Assembly: GCF_914271435.1 (NCBI RefSeq)
Contig: NZ_CAJZAI010000008.1
Location: forward strand, 1 to 64,000
Source: Cupriavidus laharis
Lineage (GTDB): Bacteria > Pseudomonadota > Gammaproteobacteria > Burkholderiales > Burkholderiaceae
DNA: 64,000 nucleotides
Direction of reading: 5' to 3'
Numbering within the stretch: the stretch's first letter is position 1; every line of letters starts with the position of its first letter. Positions 26,314-35,063 of this stretch are shown here, one piece after another. The translations under genes and the position numbers were made by a program. Under the pieces are notes generated by a model that saw nothing but the letters and a program-made list of their open reading frames with translations, was not told the origin of the DNA and searched no databases.

Positions 26314-27657
26314 ATGGACAAGAAGCCCGAGAAGCCGGACCCAAGAACAATGTTGCCCGCCAGGATGCCGAAGTCGCGCCCACCGCGGCAGGACGATGCC
26401 CTGGTACGCCGACGAAGCCGCGAGATCGGCCTGCGTCCGCTATGGCAGATCGCCCCGCGCCTGGCCAGCTACGGGATGGTCGCCTTCATCATCTGGATCA
26501 TCCTGTCGGTGATGTTCCCGCCGGTGTTCAACCGGTCTTCCGAACGCGCCGTGGTCAACAGCCCCGTGAACCTTGTGACCACGCCGGTGGAAGGCGTCGT
26601 CACGCACCAGGCCGTCGCCGTGGGCGGCACGTTCTCGACCGGGCAGCCACTGATGACGCTGCAAAACTCCAACCTGGACCGCGCGCTGCTGATGGAACTG
26701 ACCGGCAAGCAGCTCGACAACCAGACACGCCTGGAGGCGGCCCGGGCCAAGCTGGCTTCGGACCAGACCCGGCTGGCGTCGACCGCCCAGGAAATCCAGC
26801 GCTACCAGTCGGCGGCACAGCGTGAACACGCTGCGCGCGTCAAGGGCATTGAAGCAAAGCTGGCCGTCGCGCGCCAGCAGATCGACCAGCAGGAAGACGT
26901 GGTCAACCGCAACCAGGCCATGCAATGGGCCGGCGCGGTCAGCGAGGCCTATACCGATGCCTCGCGCAACCAGTTGACCGTGCTGTCCGGCCAGCGCGAA
27001 GCCATCCAGGCGGAACTGGACAGCGCGCGCGGCAGCAGCGAGGCAGCGCGCAGCAAGGTCTACATGAGCAGTGCGGACGGCGCCGTCGGCGCGCTGGTGC
27101 AGCGCCAGGATGAACTGCGCGCCGGCATTACGCAGCTGCAGTCCCAGATCACCCAGCTCCAGGAATACGGCGAGTCCGTCGACAAGATGGTCAGCACCGA
27201 ACAGGACCGGCTGGAGCGGGTTTCCAACCTGGAGATCAAGGCCTATACGGGCGGCGTGGTCGAAGACGTGCTGGCGCCCCCCGGCACGCGCGTCGCGGCA
27301 GGCGCCACGCTGATGCGCACGACCAACTGCAGCCAGCCCCGGGTGGTCGCGGTATTCCCGCGCAGCCTGAGCAAGCACCTGCTGCCGGGTGCGCGCGTCA
27401 CCGTGAATGTGGATGGCGTGGCCACGCCTGTCTCCGGCTCGGTGGCCGAAGTCCTGCCGCGCGCGCCGGACGGCGACCAGGCGCGCTACTTCGTGCCGTT
27501 CCCGCCGATCGAGAAGAACGAGGTCTACCTGATCGCCCGGCTCGACAAGCCGCTGCCCGACCTGCCCGCGACCGGCACGCAACAGACCGACCGCTGCGCG
27601 CTGGGGCACTGGGCCAAGGTCAGCCTGGACCGCTCCTGGCTGCGCAGCCTGATCTGA
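26314..27657 (+). CDS. HlyD-like membrane fusion protein of exopolysaccharide export
   Basis: 447 aa. A cytosolic N-terminus of about 45 residues, rich in Pro, Lys and Arg, leads to one membrane helix (about 52-72, YGMVAFIIWIILSVMF). The periplasmic part starts with a biotinyl-lipoyl-like strand set (VNSPVNLVTTPVEGVVTHQA), then a ~180-residue alpha-helical hairpin with coiled-coil heptads, then closing beta strands (IKAYTGGVVEDVLAPPGTRV). This is the shape of Alg44 and BgsB-type adaptors. First gene of a four-gene operon with a GT2 synthase and an outer-membrane factor, so it probably bridges the two. GAGGA precedes ATG 26314. Confidence 0.85.
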   Translation: MDKKPEKPDPRTMLPARMPKSRPPRQDDALVRRRSREIGLRPLWQIAPRLASYGMVAFIIWIILSVMFPPVFNRSSERAVVNSPVNLVTTPVEGVVTHQAVAVGGTFSTGQPLMTLQNSNLDRALLMELTGKQLDNQTRLEAARAKLASDQTRLASTAQEIQRYQSAAQREHAARVKGIEAKLAVARQQIDQQEDVVNRNQAMQWAGAVSEAYTDASRNQLTVLSGQREAIQAELDSARGSSEAARSKVYMSSADGAVGALVQRQDELRAGITQLQSQITQLQEYGESVDKMVSTEQDRLERVSNLEIKAYTGGVVEDVLAPPGTRVAAGATLMRTTNCSQPRVVAVFPRSLSKHLLPGARVTVNVDGVATPVSGSVAEVLPRAPDGDQARYFVPFPPIEKNEVYLIARLDKPLPDLPATGTQQTDRCALGHWAKVSLDRSWLRSLI

Positions 27658-27691
27658 GGATCTCGACAAGGGTGGAACCAGCGCCCGCAGG

Positions 27692-29086
27692 ATGGAGTTC
27701 ACCGTGCAGCGTTATACGATCCCACGCCTTGCTGCCTGCATGCCGGCTTGCCATCGCGCAAACCATGGCCGGCTGCTGGCAGCGGCGGTGCTGGCCTGCT
27801 CCGCATTGAGCACGGCAGCCACGGCGGCGCCCGCCGCCACTTCCGCCCCGCCGGCGCGCGAGCAACTGCTGCGCGACGGCTGCAAGACGCTGGCCGCGCG
27901 CGTGGCCGCCGTGCCGGGCAAAGGCCCGGTGATGCTCGGCAGCTACGAGCCCGCCCCCGGCGGCGAGCCCCTGCCGCCGCCGCTGCAGCAATCCGCTTTC
28001 GTCTATGACAACGCGCTGGCCGGCGTGGCGCTGATCGCGTGCGGCCAGCCGGATGCCGCGCGCCGCATCGCCGATGGCGTGGTGGCGGGCGCCACGCGCG
28101 ACCGGCATTACCACGACGGCCGCGTGCGCAACGCCTATCGCGCCGGCGCGGTGCCGGACGGACCGGTGCCGATGCCCGGATGGTGGGACGCGCCGAGCAA
28201 ACGCTGGTTCGAGGACGCCTACCAGGCCGGCACCGCGACGGGCAACGTTGCGTGGGCCGCGCTCCTGCTGCTGGCCACCTACGAATCCACGCACGAGCGG
28301 CGCTACCTCGACAGCGCCGCGGCGCTGATGACATGGGTCGACAAGCAAACCTTCGGCAGCGAAAGCCCGGCCGGCTATATCGGCGGCTTCTTCGGCCACG
28401 AGCCGGCGCCGCGTCGCCAGGGCTGGAAATCGACCGAACACAATGTCGACGCCTATGCCGCGTTCCGCTGGCTGGCATTGCGCACCAACGACGCGCGCTG
28501 GGACGCGGCCGCGCAGCGCGCGCGCCGCTTCGTCGACGCGATGTGGCAGCCCGGCGAAGGCCGCTTCGCCATCGGCACGCGCGACGACGGGCGCTCGCTC
28601 AACGGCGAGCCGTCGGCGCTGGATGCTTCGCTGTGGCCGCTGATCGCGGTGCCTGAATCGGCAGCGTCATGGCGGCGCGCGCTGGACTGGGCGCGCACGC
28701 ACCACGCGGTAGGCGGCGGCTATGGCTTCAAGGCGCGGCCCGACGGCGTGTGGACCGAAGGCACGGGCCAGGCCGCGCTGGTGCTGCGCGCCAGCGGCCG
28801 CGACGACGAGACGCGTTCACTGTGGCCGCTGCTGCTGGCGCAGCGCGCGCCGTCCGGCATGCTGTTCGCCACGCCGGAGCCGCGCATCAGCACTGGCCTG
28901 TCGATCGGGCCGGATTCGACCACCGAAGATTTCTACTACTACCACCTGCCGCACCTGGGCGCGACCGCCTGGGCCGTGCTGGCGGCCGCTGGCTGGAACC
29001 CGTTCCAGCCCGGCGGCGCCTGCCCCGCCTGCAAGACAGGCACCGCACAAGCGCAGGGGCCACCCGACGACACCCGCAGGGAGTGA
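27692..29086 (+). CDS. Exported alpha/alpha-toroid (six-hairpin glycosidase-like) protein
   Basis: 464 aa with a signal peptide ending TAATA near residue 45. The mature part consists of repeated helix pairs: FVYDNALAGVALIACGQPDA, ATGNVAWAALLLLATYE, STEHNVDAYAAFRWLAL, and a conserved end GPDSTTEDFYYYHLPHLGAT. This matches six-hairpin glycosidase-like folds with acidic residues facing the centre, though I cannot assign a GH family. A CPAC motif sits near the C-terminus. In the operon it would trim or edit the polymer in the periplasm, as BcsZ does for cellulose. GTG 27704 with GGAG is an alternative start. Confidence 0.75.
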   Translation: MEFTVQRYTIPRLAACMPACHRANHGRLLAAAVLACSALSTAATAAPAATSAPPAREQLLRDGCKTLAARVAAVPGKGPVMLGSYEPAPGGEPLPPPLQQSAFVYDNALAGVALIACGQPDAARRIADGVVAGATRDRHYHDGRVRNAYRAGAVPDGPVPMPGWWDAPSKRWFEDAYQAGTATGNVAWAALLLLATYESTHERRYLDSAAALMTWVDKQTFGSESPAGYIGGFFGHEPAPRRQGWKSTEHNVDAYAAFRWLALRTNDARWDAAAQRARRFVDAMWQPGEGRFAIGTRDDGRSLNGEPSALDASLWPLIAVPESAASWRRALDWARTHHAVGGGYGFKARPDGVWTEGTGQAALVLRASGRDDETRSLWPLLLAQRAPSGMLFATPEPRISTGLSIGPDSTTEDFYYYHLPHLGATAWAVLAAAGWNPFQPGGACPACKTGTAQAQGPPDDTRRE

Positions 29087-29088
29087 CG

Positions 29089-31068
29089 ATGTTCGCCTAC
29101 TTTCTTGAGAACCGCATGCTGGTCGAGATCAACGCCGGCGCTTTCCTGATCGCCGTGCTGTGCCTGCGCGGCGACCGCCACCGCGCCGCCGACCGGTGGA
29201 TGTTCGGCGCTGCCGCGGCGGTCCTGCTGATCGTCTACTACGTGTGGCGCTTCTCGCAGACGCTGCCCGAATGGCGGCTGGATTTCGCGAGCCTGTGGGC
29301 GCATGTGTTTTTCGGCTTCGAGACCCTGACCGTCGCCTATACGCTGATCTCCATTGTCACGCTGACCCGCACTTCGGATCACGGTGCCGCCGCCGATGCC
29401 AGCGAGGCCGCGCTGCGGCGCAACCGCGGGGCACCCGCGGTGGACATCTTCATTGCCACCTACAACGAAGGCCTGGAGGTGCTGGAGAAGACGATCGTCT
29501 CGGCGCTGGCGATCGACTACCCGAACTTCCGCGTGTGGGTGCTCGACGATACGCGGCGCGACTGGCTGAAGGCATACTGCGCGCGCGTCGGCGCCAACTA
29601 TGTGACGCGGCCCGACAACACCCACGCCAAGGCCGGCAACCTCAACAACGGCCTGCAGCACAGCGCGGCGCTGCCGGACGGGGGCGCACCGTACATCATG
29701 GTGCTCGACGCGGACTTCGCGCCCAACCGCAATATCCTGCTGCGCACCGTCGGCCTGTTCGACGATCCCCGGGTGGGCGTGGTGCAGACGCCGCAGTTCT
29801 ACTACAACGCCGACCCCATCCAGTACAACCTGCGCTCGACCGAATGCTGGGTCGACGAGCAGCGCGCCTTCTTCGACATCATGCAACCCGCCAAGGATGC
29901 CTGGGGGACGGCGTTCTGCATCGGCACCTCGTTCGTGGTGCGGCGCGAGGCGCTGGAGACGATCGGCGGATTCCCGACCGGCACCGTCACCGAGGACATC
30001 CACCTGACTTACCGGCTCATGCCGCACGGCTATGTCACGCGCTGGCTGAACGAGCGGCTGAGCGTCGGCCTGTCCGCCGAGGGCCTGCCCGAGTACATCA
30101 GCCAGCGCAGCCGCTGGGGCCTGGGCACGATCCAGGTCGCGCTGACCGCCGACGGGCCGCTGCGCGGGCGCGGCTACACGGGCTTGCAGCGCCTGCACTA
30201 CGTGCACGGACTGCTGCACTGGATCAGCCGGCCGTTCACGCTGATGCTGCTGGCCGGGCCGCTGCTGTACTGGTACCTGGACGTGCCCACGCTGTATGGC
30301 GATCCGCTGCAGTTCCTCGCCTACGGCGTGCCGGCCCTGCTGCTGTACTGGGCCTACAGCATCTGGGTGACCGGCTCGCGCGCGATGCCGATCTTCACGG
30401 AAGTGACGCAGATCGTCGCGGCGCTCGCGGTCACCGCGACACTGGCCAGCGCGGTGATCAAGCCCTTCGGCCGGCCCTTCAAGGTCACCAACAAGGGACT
30501 CGACCGCTCGAAGCTGGTCGTGCACGGCAAGTTCGCCGTGCTGTATGGCGCGCTGTTCGTGCTGACCGGCATGGGGCTGGCACGCGCCGTAGTCGCCGAT
30601 GCCGACGCGCAGGGCGTGGTGTTCAACGTCGCGTGGACCATTGTGTCGATGGTGCTGTACCTGGCGTCGCTGCTCGTCTGCGTCGAACTGCCGCGTCCAC
30701 GCAAGGAAGAGCGCTTTCCGTACCAGGCGCGCGCGCTGCTGCGGCTGCATGGCGCGGACGGCACTGCGCGCGAGTTCGCCGGCGTCACCCGGGACCTCTC
30801 CTGCAATGGGGCCGCGCTGCTGTGCACGCACGCGGCAACCGTACCGGACGGTGCCGAGGGCGCGTTCTGGCTGGCGCCATTAGGCTGGGTGCCGTGCCGG
30901 GTCGCCCGCACGCGCAAGGGACTCATCGGCGTGGCGCTGCGCCCTGACATGGCAGCGCGGCACCGGCTGATCCGGCTGCTGTTCAGCGAGCCCGCCCACA
31001 ACATCGCATACCAGGGCAGGCCGCGCGTCGCCATCGCGCAACTGCTGCGCCGCGCCTTTGCCGGTTGA
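29089..31068 (+). CDS. GT2 polysaccharide synthase with C-terminal PilZ domain
   Basis: 659 aa, BcsA-like. Two membrane helices precede the GT2 domain. Substrate and catalytic motifs in order: Asp119 in DIFIATYNEG, Asp153-Asp154, D-A-D at 207-209, T-E-D at 301-303, and Q-R-S-R-W at 339-343. Further membrane helices follow from about 380. The C-terminal PilZ domain has R538-x3-R542 and D569-x-S571-x2-G574, the full c-di-GMP signature. It should make and extrude a beta-linked glycan when c-di-GMP is high. The product is unknown: no bcsB or bcsC lies here, and the MFP partner recalls the mixed-linkage glucan synthase BgsA/BgsB of Sinorhizobium. GGGAG precedes ATG 29089. Confidence 0.9.
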   Translation: MFAYFLENRMLVEINAGAFLIAVLCLRGDRHRAADRWMFGAAAAVLLIVYYVWRFSQTLPEWRLDFASLWAHVFFGFETLTVAYTLISIVTLTRTSDHGAAADASEAALRRNRGAPAVDIFIATYNEGLEVLEKTIVSALAIDYPNFRVWVLDDTRRDWLKAYCARVGANYVTRPDNTHAKAGNLNNGLQHSAALPDGGAPYIMVLDADFAPNRNILLRTVGLFDDPRVGVVQTPQFYYNADPIQYNLRSTECWVDEQRAFFDIMQPAKDAWGTAFCIGTSFVVRREALETIGGFPTGTVTEDIHLTYRLMPHGYVTRWLNERLSVGLSAEGLPEYISQRSRWGLGTIQVALTADGPLRGRGYTGLQRLHYVHGLLHWISRPFTLMLLAGPLLYWYLDVPTLYGDPLQFLAYGVPALLLYWAYSIWVTGSRAMPIFTEVTQIVAALAVTATLASAVIKPFGRPFKVTNKGLDRSKLVVHGKFAVLYGALFVLTGMGLARAVVADADAQGVVFNVAWTIVSMVLYLASLLVCVELPRPRKEERFPYQARALLRLHGADGTAREFAGVTRDLSCNGAALLCTHAATVPDGAEGAFWLAPLGWVPCRVARTRKGLIGVALRPDMAARHRLIRLLFSEPAHNIAYQGRPRVAIAQLLRRAFAG

Positions 31069-31074
31069 CCACGG

Positions 31075-32646
31075 ATGAGCAATATGAAATCACGACTGAT
31101 GCGGACCTTCCCTCCTTTCCGGCACATCGCGGCGGTTGCCGTTCCCCTTGCGCTCACGGCTTGCACGCTGGAGCCCACCTATCAGCGACCCGACCAGCCG
31201 GTGCCCAATGCCTGGCCCACCGGCCCGGCCTACGTCCAGGGCACAGGCACACAGGCGCCAGCCCAGGGGCAAACCCAGACCCAAACGCAAACGCCCGCGG
31301 CCAGCCTCGGCTGGGAAGACTTCTTCACCGATGCGCGCCTGCGCCGGCTGATCGAACTGGCGCTGGCCAACAACCGCGACCTGCGCATGGCGACGCTGGC
31401 CATCGACCAGGCGCGCGCGCAGTACCGCATCCAGCGCGCGGCGCAGTTCCCGGCCATCAACGCCAATGCGGGCATGGTCGCCTCGCGCGTGCCCGGCTCG
31501 TTGCGCGCGCCCGGGCAGTCATCGGTGCTCCATGCCTACACGGCCGGCGTTGGCTTCAATGCGTTCGAACTCGATGTATTCGGCCGCGTGCGCAGCCTCA
31601 AGCATGAGGCACTGGAGCAGTACCTGGCGGTGCAGGAAGTGCGCCGCAGCGCGCAGATCAGCCTGGTGGCGGAAGTGGCGAGTGCCTACCTGACGCTCCA
31701 GGCGGACAAGGAGCTGCTGAAGATCTCGCAGGACACCTTCAACGTGCAGCAGGCCGCCGTGCAGATGGTCGAGCGCAGCAAGCGCGCCGGCGGCATGGCA
31801 CAGATCGACATGCATCGCGCGCAGACGCAGTTGGAAACCGCACGCGTGGGCGTGGAGCAATACACACGCCAGGTGGCGCAGGACGAGAACGCCCTGACGG
31901 TGCTGGTCGGCACCCAATTGCCGGGCGACCTGCCGCCGCCGCAGCCGTTCGAGAACGCCTCCTTCGTCGCCGAGCTGCCGGCCGGCCTGCCGTCGGCGCT
32001 GCTCGAGCAAAGGCCCGACATCATGGCTGCCGAACACCAGCTGAAAGCGGCCAACGCCAATATCGGCGCGGCCCGCGCGGCCTTCTTCCCGAGCATCTCG
32101 CTGACGGCGGCGATCGGCGTGGCCAGCACCGCGCTGGCGGGGCTGTTCTCAAGCGGCATGGCCTGGGCGTTCGCACCGCAGATCACCATGCCGATCTTCG
32201 ACGCGGGCGCCAACCGGGCCAGGCTCGATGCCTCCGAGGTGCAGAAGGACATCAACGTCGCCTTCTACGAGAAGACCATCCAGCAGGCTTTCCGCGAAGT
32301 CGCCGACGGCCTCGCCGCGCGCGGCACCTACGACCGCGAAGCCACGGCGCAGGAAACGCTCGCGCGCGAGATCGGCGAGACGCGGCGCTTGTCGGAAATG
32401 CGGTTCCGCAATGGCGTGGACGACTACTTCCCGGTCTTCGACGCGCAGCGCCAGCTCTATTCGGCACAGCAGACGCTGGTCACCATCCGCCTCGCGCGGC
32501 TGACGAGCCGTGTCGATCTCTACAAGGCACTGGGCGGAGGCTGGTCACAGCGCACGGCGACAGCGGATGCACCGGCCGCGCAATCGGCGACGCCGGCCGG
32601 CCGGGCCGCCAGCGCGACGGTCAGGGCCGGCACGGCTTCCCGTTGA
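31075..32646 (+). CDS. NodT-family outer-membrane factor lipoprotein
   Basis: 523 aa. Signal peptide with lipobox L-T-A-C (Cys about residue 30), then the paired TolC/OprM repeats: ALANNRDLRMATLAIDQARA, QYRIQRAAQFPAINANA, SYxLDVFG-like segment ELDVFGRVRSLKHEAL, and in the second half LKAANANIGAARAAFFPSIS. Trimeric channels of this family cross the periplasm and outer membrane. Following the synthase by six bases, it is the likely exit port for the polymer, a combination normally seen in multidrug efflux and type I secretion rather than glycan export. The C-terminal ~35 residues are Ala/Thr-rich. Confidence 0.92.
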   Translation: MSNMKSRLMRTFPPFRHIAAVAVPLALTACTLEPTYQRPDQPVPNAWPTGPAYVQGTGTQAPAQGQTQTQTQTPAASLGWEDFFTDARLRRLIELALANNRDLRMATLAIDQARAQYRIQRAAQFPAINANAGMVASRVPGSLRAPGQSSVLHAYTAGVGFNAFELDVFGRVRSLKHEALEQYLAVQEVRRSAQISLVAEVASAYLTLQADKELLKISQDTFNVQQAAVQMVERSKRAGGMAQIDMHRAQTQLETARVGVEQYTRQVAQDENALTVLVGTQLPGDLPPPQPFENASFVAELPAGLPSALLEQRPDIMAAEHQLKAANANIGAARAAFFPSISLTAAIGVASTALAGLFSSGMAWAFAPQITMPIFDAGANRARLDASEVQKDINVAFYEKTIQQAFREVADGLAARGTYDREATAQETLAREIGETRRLSEMRFRNGVDDYFPVFDAQRQLYSAQQTLVTIRLARLTSRVDLYKALGGGWSQRTATADAPAAQSATPAGRAASATVRAGTASR

Positions 32647-32674
32647 ACGGCCCGGGCAGGCATGACAAAGCAAA

Positions 32675-32705
32675 GCGGGCACCGGCGATGTTCGCCGGTG
32701 CCCGC
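32675..32705. terminator. Terminator hairpin after the exopolysaccharide operon
   Basis: A perfect 14-bp stem, GCGGGCACCGGCGA (32675-32688) with its complement (32692-32705), and a 3-base loop. It lies between the outer-membrane-factor gene and the convergent lipoprotein gene. On the minus strand a T-rich stretch follows; on the plus strand there is no T run. Confidence 0.7.
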
Positions 32706-32741
32706 CGTGACAGATCGTCTGCGCCGCTATCTCAAGCCATC

Positions 32742-32987
32742 TCAATAGCGCGGCGCGGTGGACGACGTGCCGCCAGAGGTGGCGCCACTGGATGAGCCTG
32801 CGCCCGACGACGCACCCGGCGTCGTACCGTAGCTTCGGGGGTGGCTTGTGTTGTCCGTCACAGAGCCCGAGCCCGTCACCGTGCCGGACCCAGATCCCGA
32901 ACCGGTCGCGGTGCCGGTCGCGCTGCAGCCTGCCAGCATGCCAAGGGTTGTTGCCGCCATCATGCAAACCAGTATCTTCCTGCTCAT
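32742..32987 (-). CDS. Small Gly/Ser/Thr-rich lipoprotein
   Basis: 81 aa. Signal peptide with lipobox L-A-G-C (Cys about residue 20), then a low-complexity tail made of Gly, Ser and Thr with no recognisable domain, ending STAPRY. Start ATG 32987 follows GGAGG. Function unknown; such tails are often flexible linkers on the outer membrane. Confidence 0.7.
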   Translation of the reverse strand: MSRKILVCMMAATTLGMLAGCSATGTATGSGSGSGTVTGSGSVTDNTSHPRSYGTTPGASSGAGSSSGATSGGTSSTAPRY

Positions 32988-33358
32988 GCTTTCCTCCATC
33001 GAAGCCGTGGCGACCGGCCGGCAGGCCGGACACTGCCTCGGCCTGCCATCCATTCCGATCCTGTATCGGAGAAGGCAACTGCCATACCAATGCCGGCTCT
33101 TGTGGCAAACCCGGCTTATGTGGCTCTGCATTGCCTCTTGCGGCTTGGGTTATGCTCCCGTTCGCTACGTAAGAACTGCCCTCGATGTAGAAAATGCAGC
33201 GGCTTGTACCGCAACCTGCCAGGGTGCCCGGCAGGGAACCTTTCGAATCTGCAGGCGCGGTACGTCCCTTGCATCGGGAACGGCACCGTGCCGTGATTGC
33301 CGATGCTGCTGTTGTCACCATGGTCACCATCGGGCACGAAAGAACAAGCGAGGCAGCC
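32988..33358. other. Intergenic region, no gene seen
   Basis: The 371 bases between the divergent lipoprotein and SnoaL-like genes contain only short frames without ribosome sites. Composition is less GC-rich than the flanks around 33100-33200, so promoters for both genes are likely here, but no hexamer pair is convincing. Confidence 0.4.
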
Positions 33359-33772
33359 ATGAATCCCGCAGACGACGAACGCGCCATCCGTGAACTGGTA
33401 CAGGCCTGGTTCTCCGCCAGCCAGCGCGGCGAGATCGACACCGTGCTGGACCTGATGACTGACGATGTCATCTTCATGGTTCCCGGCCAGGAGCCCTTCG
33501 GCAAAGCCGCGTTCGCACAGGCCTCGGCTGGCATGAAGTCAGTGCGAATGCAGGGCAGCTATGACATCCGGGAAGTGCAGGTGATGGGCAACTGGGCCTA
33601 CCTGCGCAACTTCATCGAACTGACCGTCACGCCGCCTGGCGGCGAGGCGGTGCATCGCTCCGGCTACACACTCACGTTGCTGCGCAGGGAGGCCGACGGC
33701 AGGTGGCGGCTTTGCCGCGATGCCAACCTGCTCGCGGCCGGTGCGCCGGCTGCGCGGGACAACAAGGAATAA
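33359..33772 (+). CDS. SgcJ/EcaC-type NTF2-like (SnoaL) protein
   Basis: 137 aa. DERAIRELVQAWFSASQRGE, the acidic turn DLMTDDVIFMVPGQEPFGKA and the closing GRWRLCRDANLL are the signature of DUF4440/SgcJ-EcaC proteins, alpha+beta cones that bind small molecules. Members include enzymes and unknowns, and nothing here narrows it. ATG 33359 begins the conserved helix; the open frame upstream has no similarity. It is convergent with the dioxygenase-like gene. Confidence 0.85.
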   Translation: MNPADDERAIRELVQAWFSASQRGEIDTVLDLMTDDVIFMVPGQEPFGKAAFAQASAGMKSVRMQGSYDIREVQVMGNWAYLRNFIELTVTPPGGEAVHRSGYTLTLLRREADGRWRLCRDANLLAAGAPAARDNKE

Positions 33773-33847
33773 GCAGCCGTGTCCCGCGTGCGCAGCAGGT
33801 CGGGCTCCGGATGGGAGAGCCTGGCAGGAACCGGCCGATAACAGCGA

Positions 33848-34558
33848 TTACAGGGAAGACCGTACAGCCCTGCCCTGGCCGGCACCGCCGCGAGCGATAC
33901 CCACCATGAACTCCCCCTCCAGCCATTCCGCCGCGCTGCGTACACGCACAAGCGGCGGCTGGCTGCCGGCGATCGGATCCTGCGCGTTCCCGCGCGTCGG
34001 CACGCCGCGCGCCCGGTACGCCGGATGGCTGCCCAGCACCTCGCGATTGAGCGCATCGCTGAAGTAGAGCTGGCTGGTCAGCAGCTCGGCATTCGCCAGC
34101 AACACCTTGAAGTGGATATGCACGGCGCGCGGCCGGTACCAGCCCGGGTAAATGGTGACAAAGGCTGCCGAGCCGTCGGCACCGCTCTGTTGCACGCCGC
34201 GCAGGAAGCGCGTGGCGTCGCGCGGCCCGTCTTCACCGCTGTAGCTGCCCTCGGCGTCGCAATGCCAGATGCTGACCAGTGCACCCGACACGGGTGCGCA
34301 GCCATGGTCGGCATCGACCAGGGTCAGGCGCAGGCGCAGCGGCTGGCCGGGACGGCCGTCGCGGATGTCGCTGCGCAGTTGAGCGTCGCCGAGATAGAAA
34401 GGGCCCTCGGTGGCGGCCGGGGTCAGCAGGCAGGCAGCGGGACCGGTCTGCGCGGCGCCGGCGGGCGCCAGGCCCGCCATGGCGGCAAGGCCGCCCAGTT
34501 CGCCGAGGAAATGGCGGCGGGTGGTCGGTCCGGAGCGGTCGGGAGGCAAAGCGGCCAT
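33848..34558 (-). CDS. Exported intradiol ring-cleavage dioxygenase-like protein
   Basis: 236 aa. A twin-arginine signal is clear (TTRRHFLGELGG, then a hydrophobic stretch to GAAQ). The mature part has the intradiol core: TEGPFYLGDAQLRSDI, the beta strand VSIWHCDAEGSYSGED, and YPGWYRPRAVHIHFKV, which carries the Tyr, His and His iron ligands. Family members cleave catechols with Fe(III), but most are cytosolic; Tat-exported versions are widespread and mostly uncharacterised. The gene is alone. Confidence 0.85.
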   Translation of the reverse strand: MAALPPDRSGPTTRRHFLGELGGLAAMAGLAPAGAAQTGPAACLLTPAATEGPFYLGDAQLRSDIRDGRPGQPLRLRLTLVDADHGCAPVSGALVSIWHCDAEGSYSGEDGPRDATRFLRGVQQSGADGSAAFVTIYPGWYRPRAVHIHFKVLLANAELLTSQLYFSDALNREVLGSHPAYRARGVPTRGNAQDPIAGSQPPLVRVRSAAEWLEGEFMVGIARGGAGQGRAVRSSL

Positions 34559-34702
34559 GTGAAGCTCCCGTCGAGGCATGGTGATACCAGTTTATGCGCG
34601 CGAACATTCAGAAAGAAGCCACTGTTGGGATCAGGTACAAGGCCTTACGCTCCGGCGGGGTCGGGCTCAAGGGTCACAAATCCCGCTGCAGCCCGGAATT
34701 CG

Positions 34703-34731
34703 TTGCACCACAAATTTTATGTAGCTACAAT
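34703..34731 (+). promoter_or_regulatory. brnTA promoter with palindromic operator
   Basis: TTGCAC (34703-34708), 17 bases, TACAAT (34726-34731): a near-consensus sigma-70 promoter. The perfect palindrome TGTAGCTACA (34720-34729) covers the -10 box and is a likely binding site for the BrnA antitoxin. Transcription would begin about 34738, only two bases before the toxin ATG, giving an almost leaderless mRNA. Confidence 0.65.
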
Positions 34732-34739
34732 AAATAAAA

Positions 34740-35063
34740 ATGCACGCGACCTACGATCCTGCCAAGGACGCGGCCAACAAGGTCAAGCACGGCGTATCGC
34801 TGGCACTGGCGGCTGTCATCGACTGGACCACGGTCTGGTGTGCCCCGGATAATCGCCGGGACTATGGGGAGCTGCGCGAAATCGGCTATGCGGTGATCGG
34901 TAGCCGCCTCTATTGCGTAGTGTTCACGCAGCGCGGCGACACTGTCCGGGTAATCAGCCTGCGCAAGGCAAACAACCGTGAAATCGAACGTTATGAGCAA
35001 GCTACTTCGAAACACCCCTCAGGAAGAGGCAGCGATTGCGCGTGGGATCGCAGCAGACACTGA
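34740..35063 (+). CDS. brnT: BrnT ribonuclease toxin
   Basis: 107 aa. The start HATYDPAKDAANKVKHGVSL matches the BrnT W/Y-DPAK...N..KHGV pattern. YCVVFTQRGDTVRVISLRKA and NREIERYEQ supply the RelE-like sheet and catalytic Arg/Glu region. BrnT cuts RNA and is neutralised by BrnA. The C-terminal ~20 residues past RYEQ are encoded in the overlap with brnA and are longer than usual. The toxin comes first, as in the Brucella system. Confidence 0.9.
   Translation: MHATYDPAKDAANKVKHGVSLALAAVIDWTTVWCAPDNRRDYGELREIGYAVIGSRLYCVVFTQRGDTVRVISLRKANNREIERYEQATSKHPSGRGSDCAWDRSRH

Noticed and set aside
28939..30831. 630-codon minus-strand frame opposite the GT2 synthase
   Set aside because: High-GC shadow of a clear gene; Gln/Arg/His-rich composition and no motifs.
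26314..32646. Multidrug RND efflux operon
   Set aside because: There is an adaptor and an outer-membrane factor, but no RND pump; the inner-membrane component is a glycan synthase.
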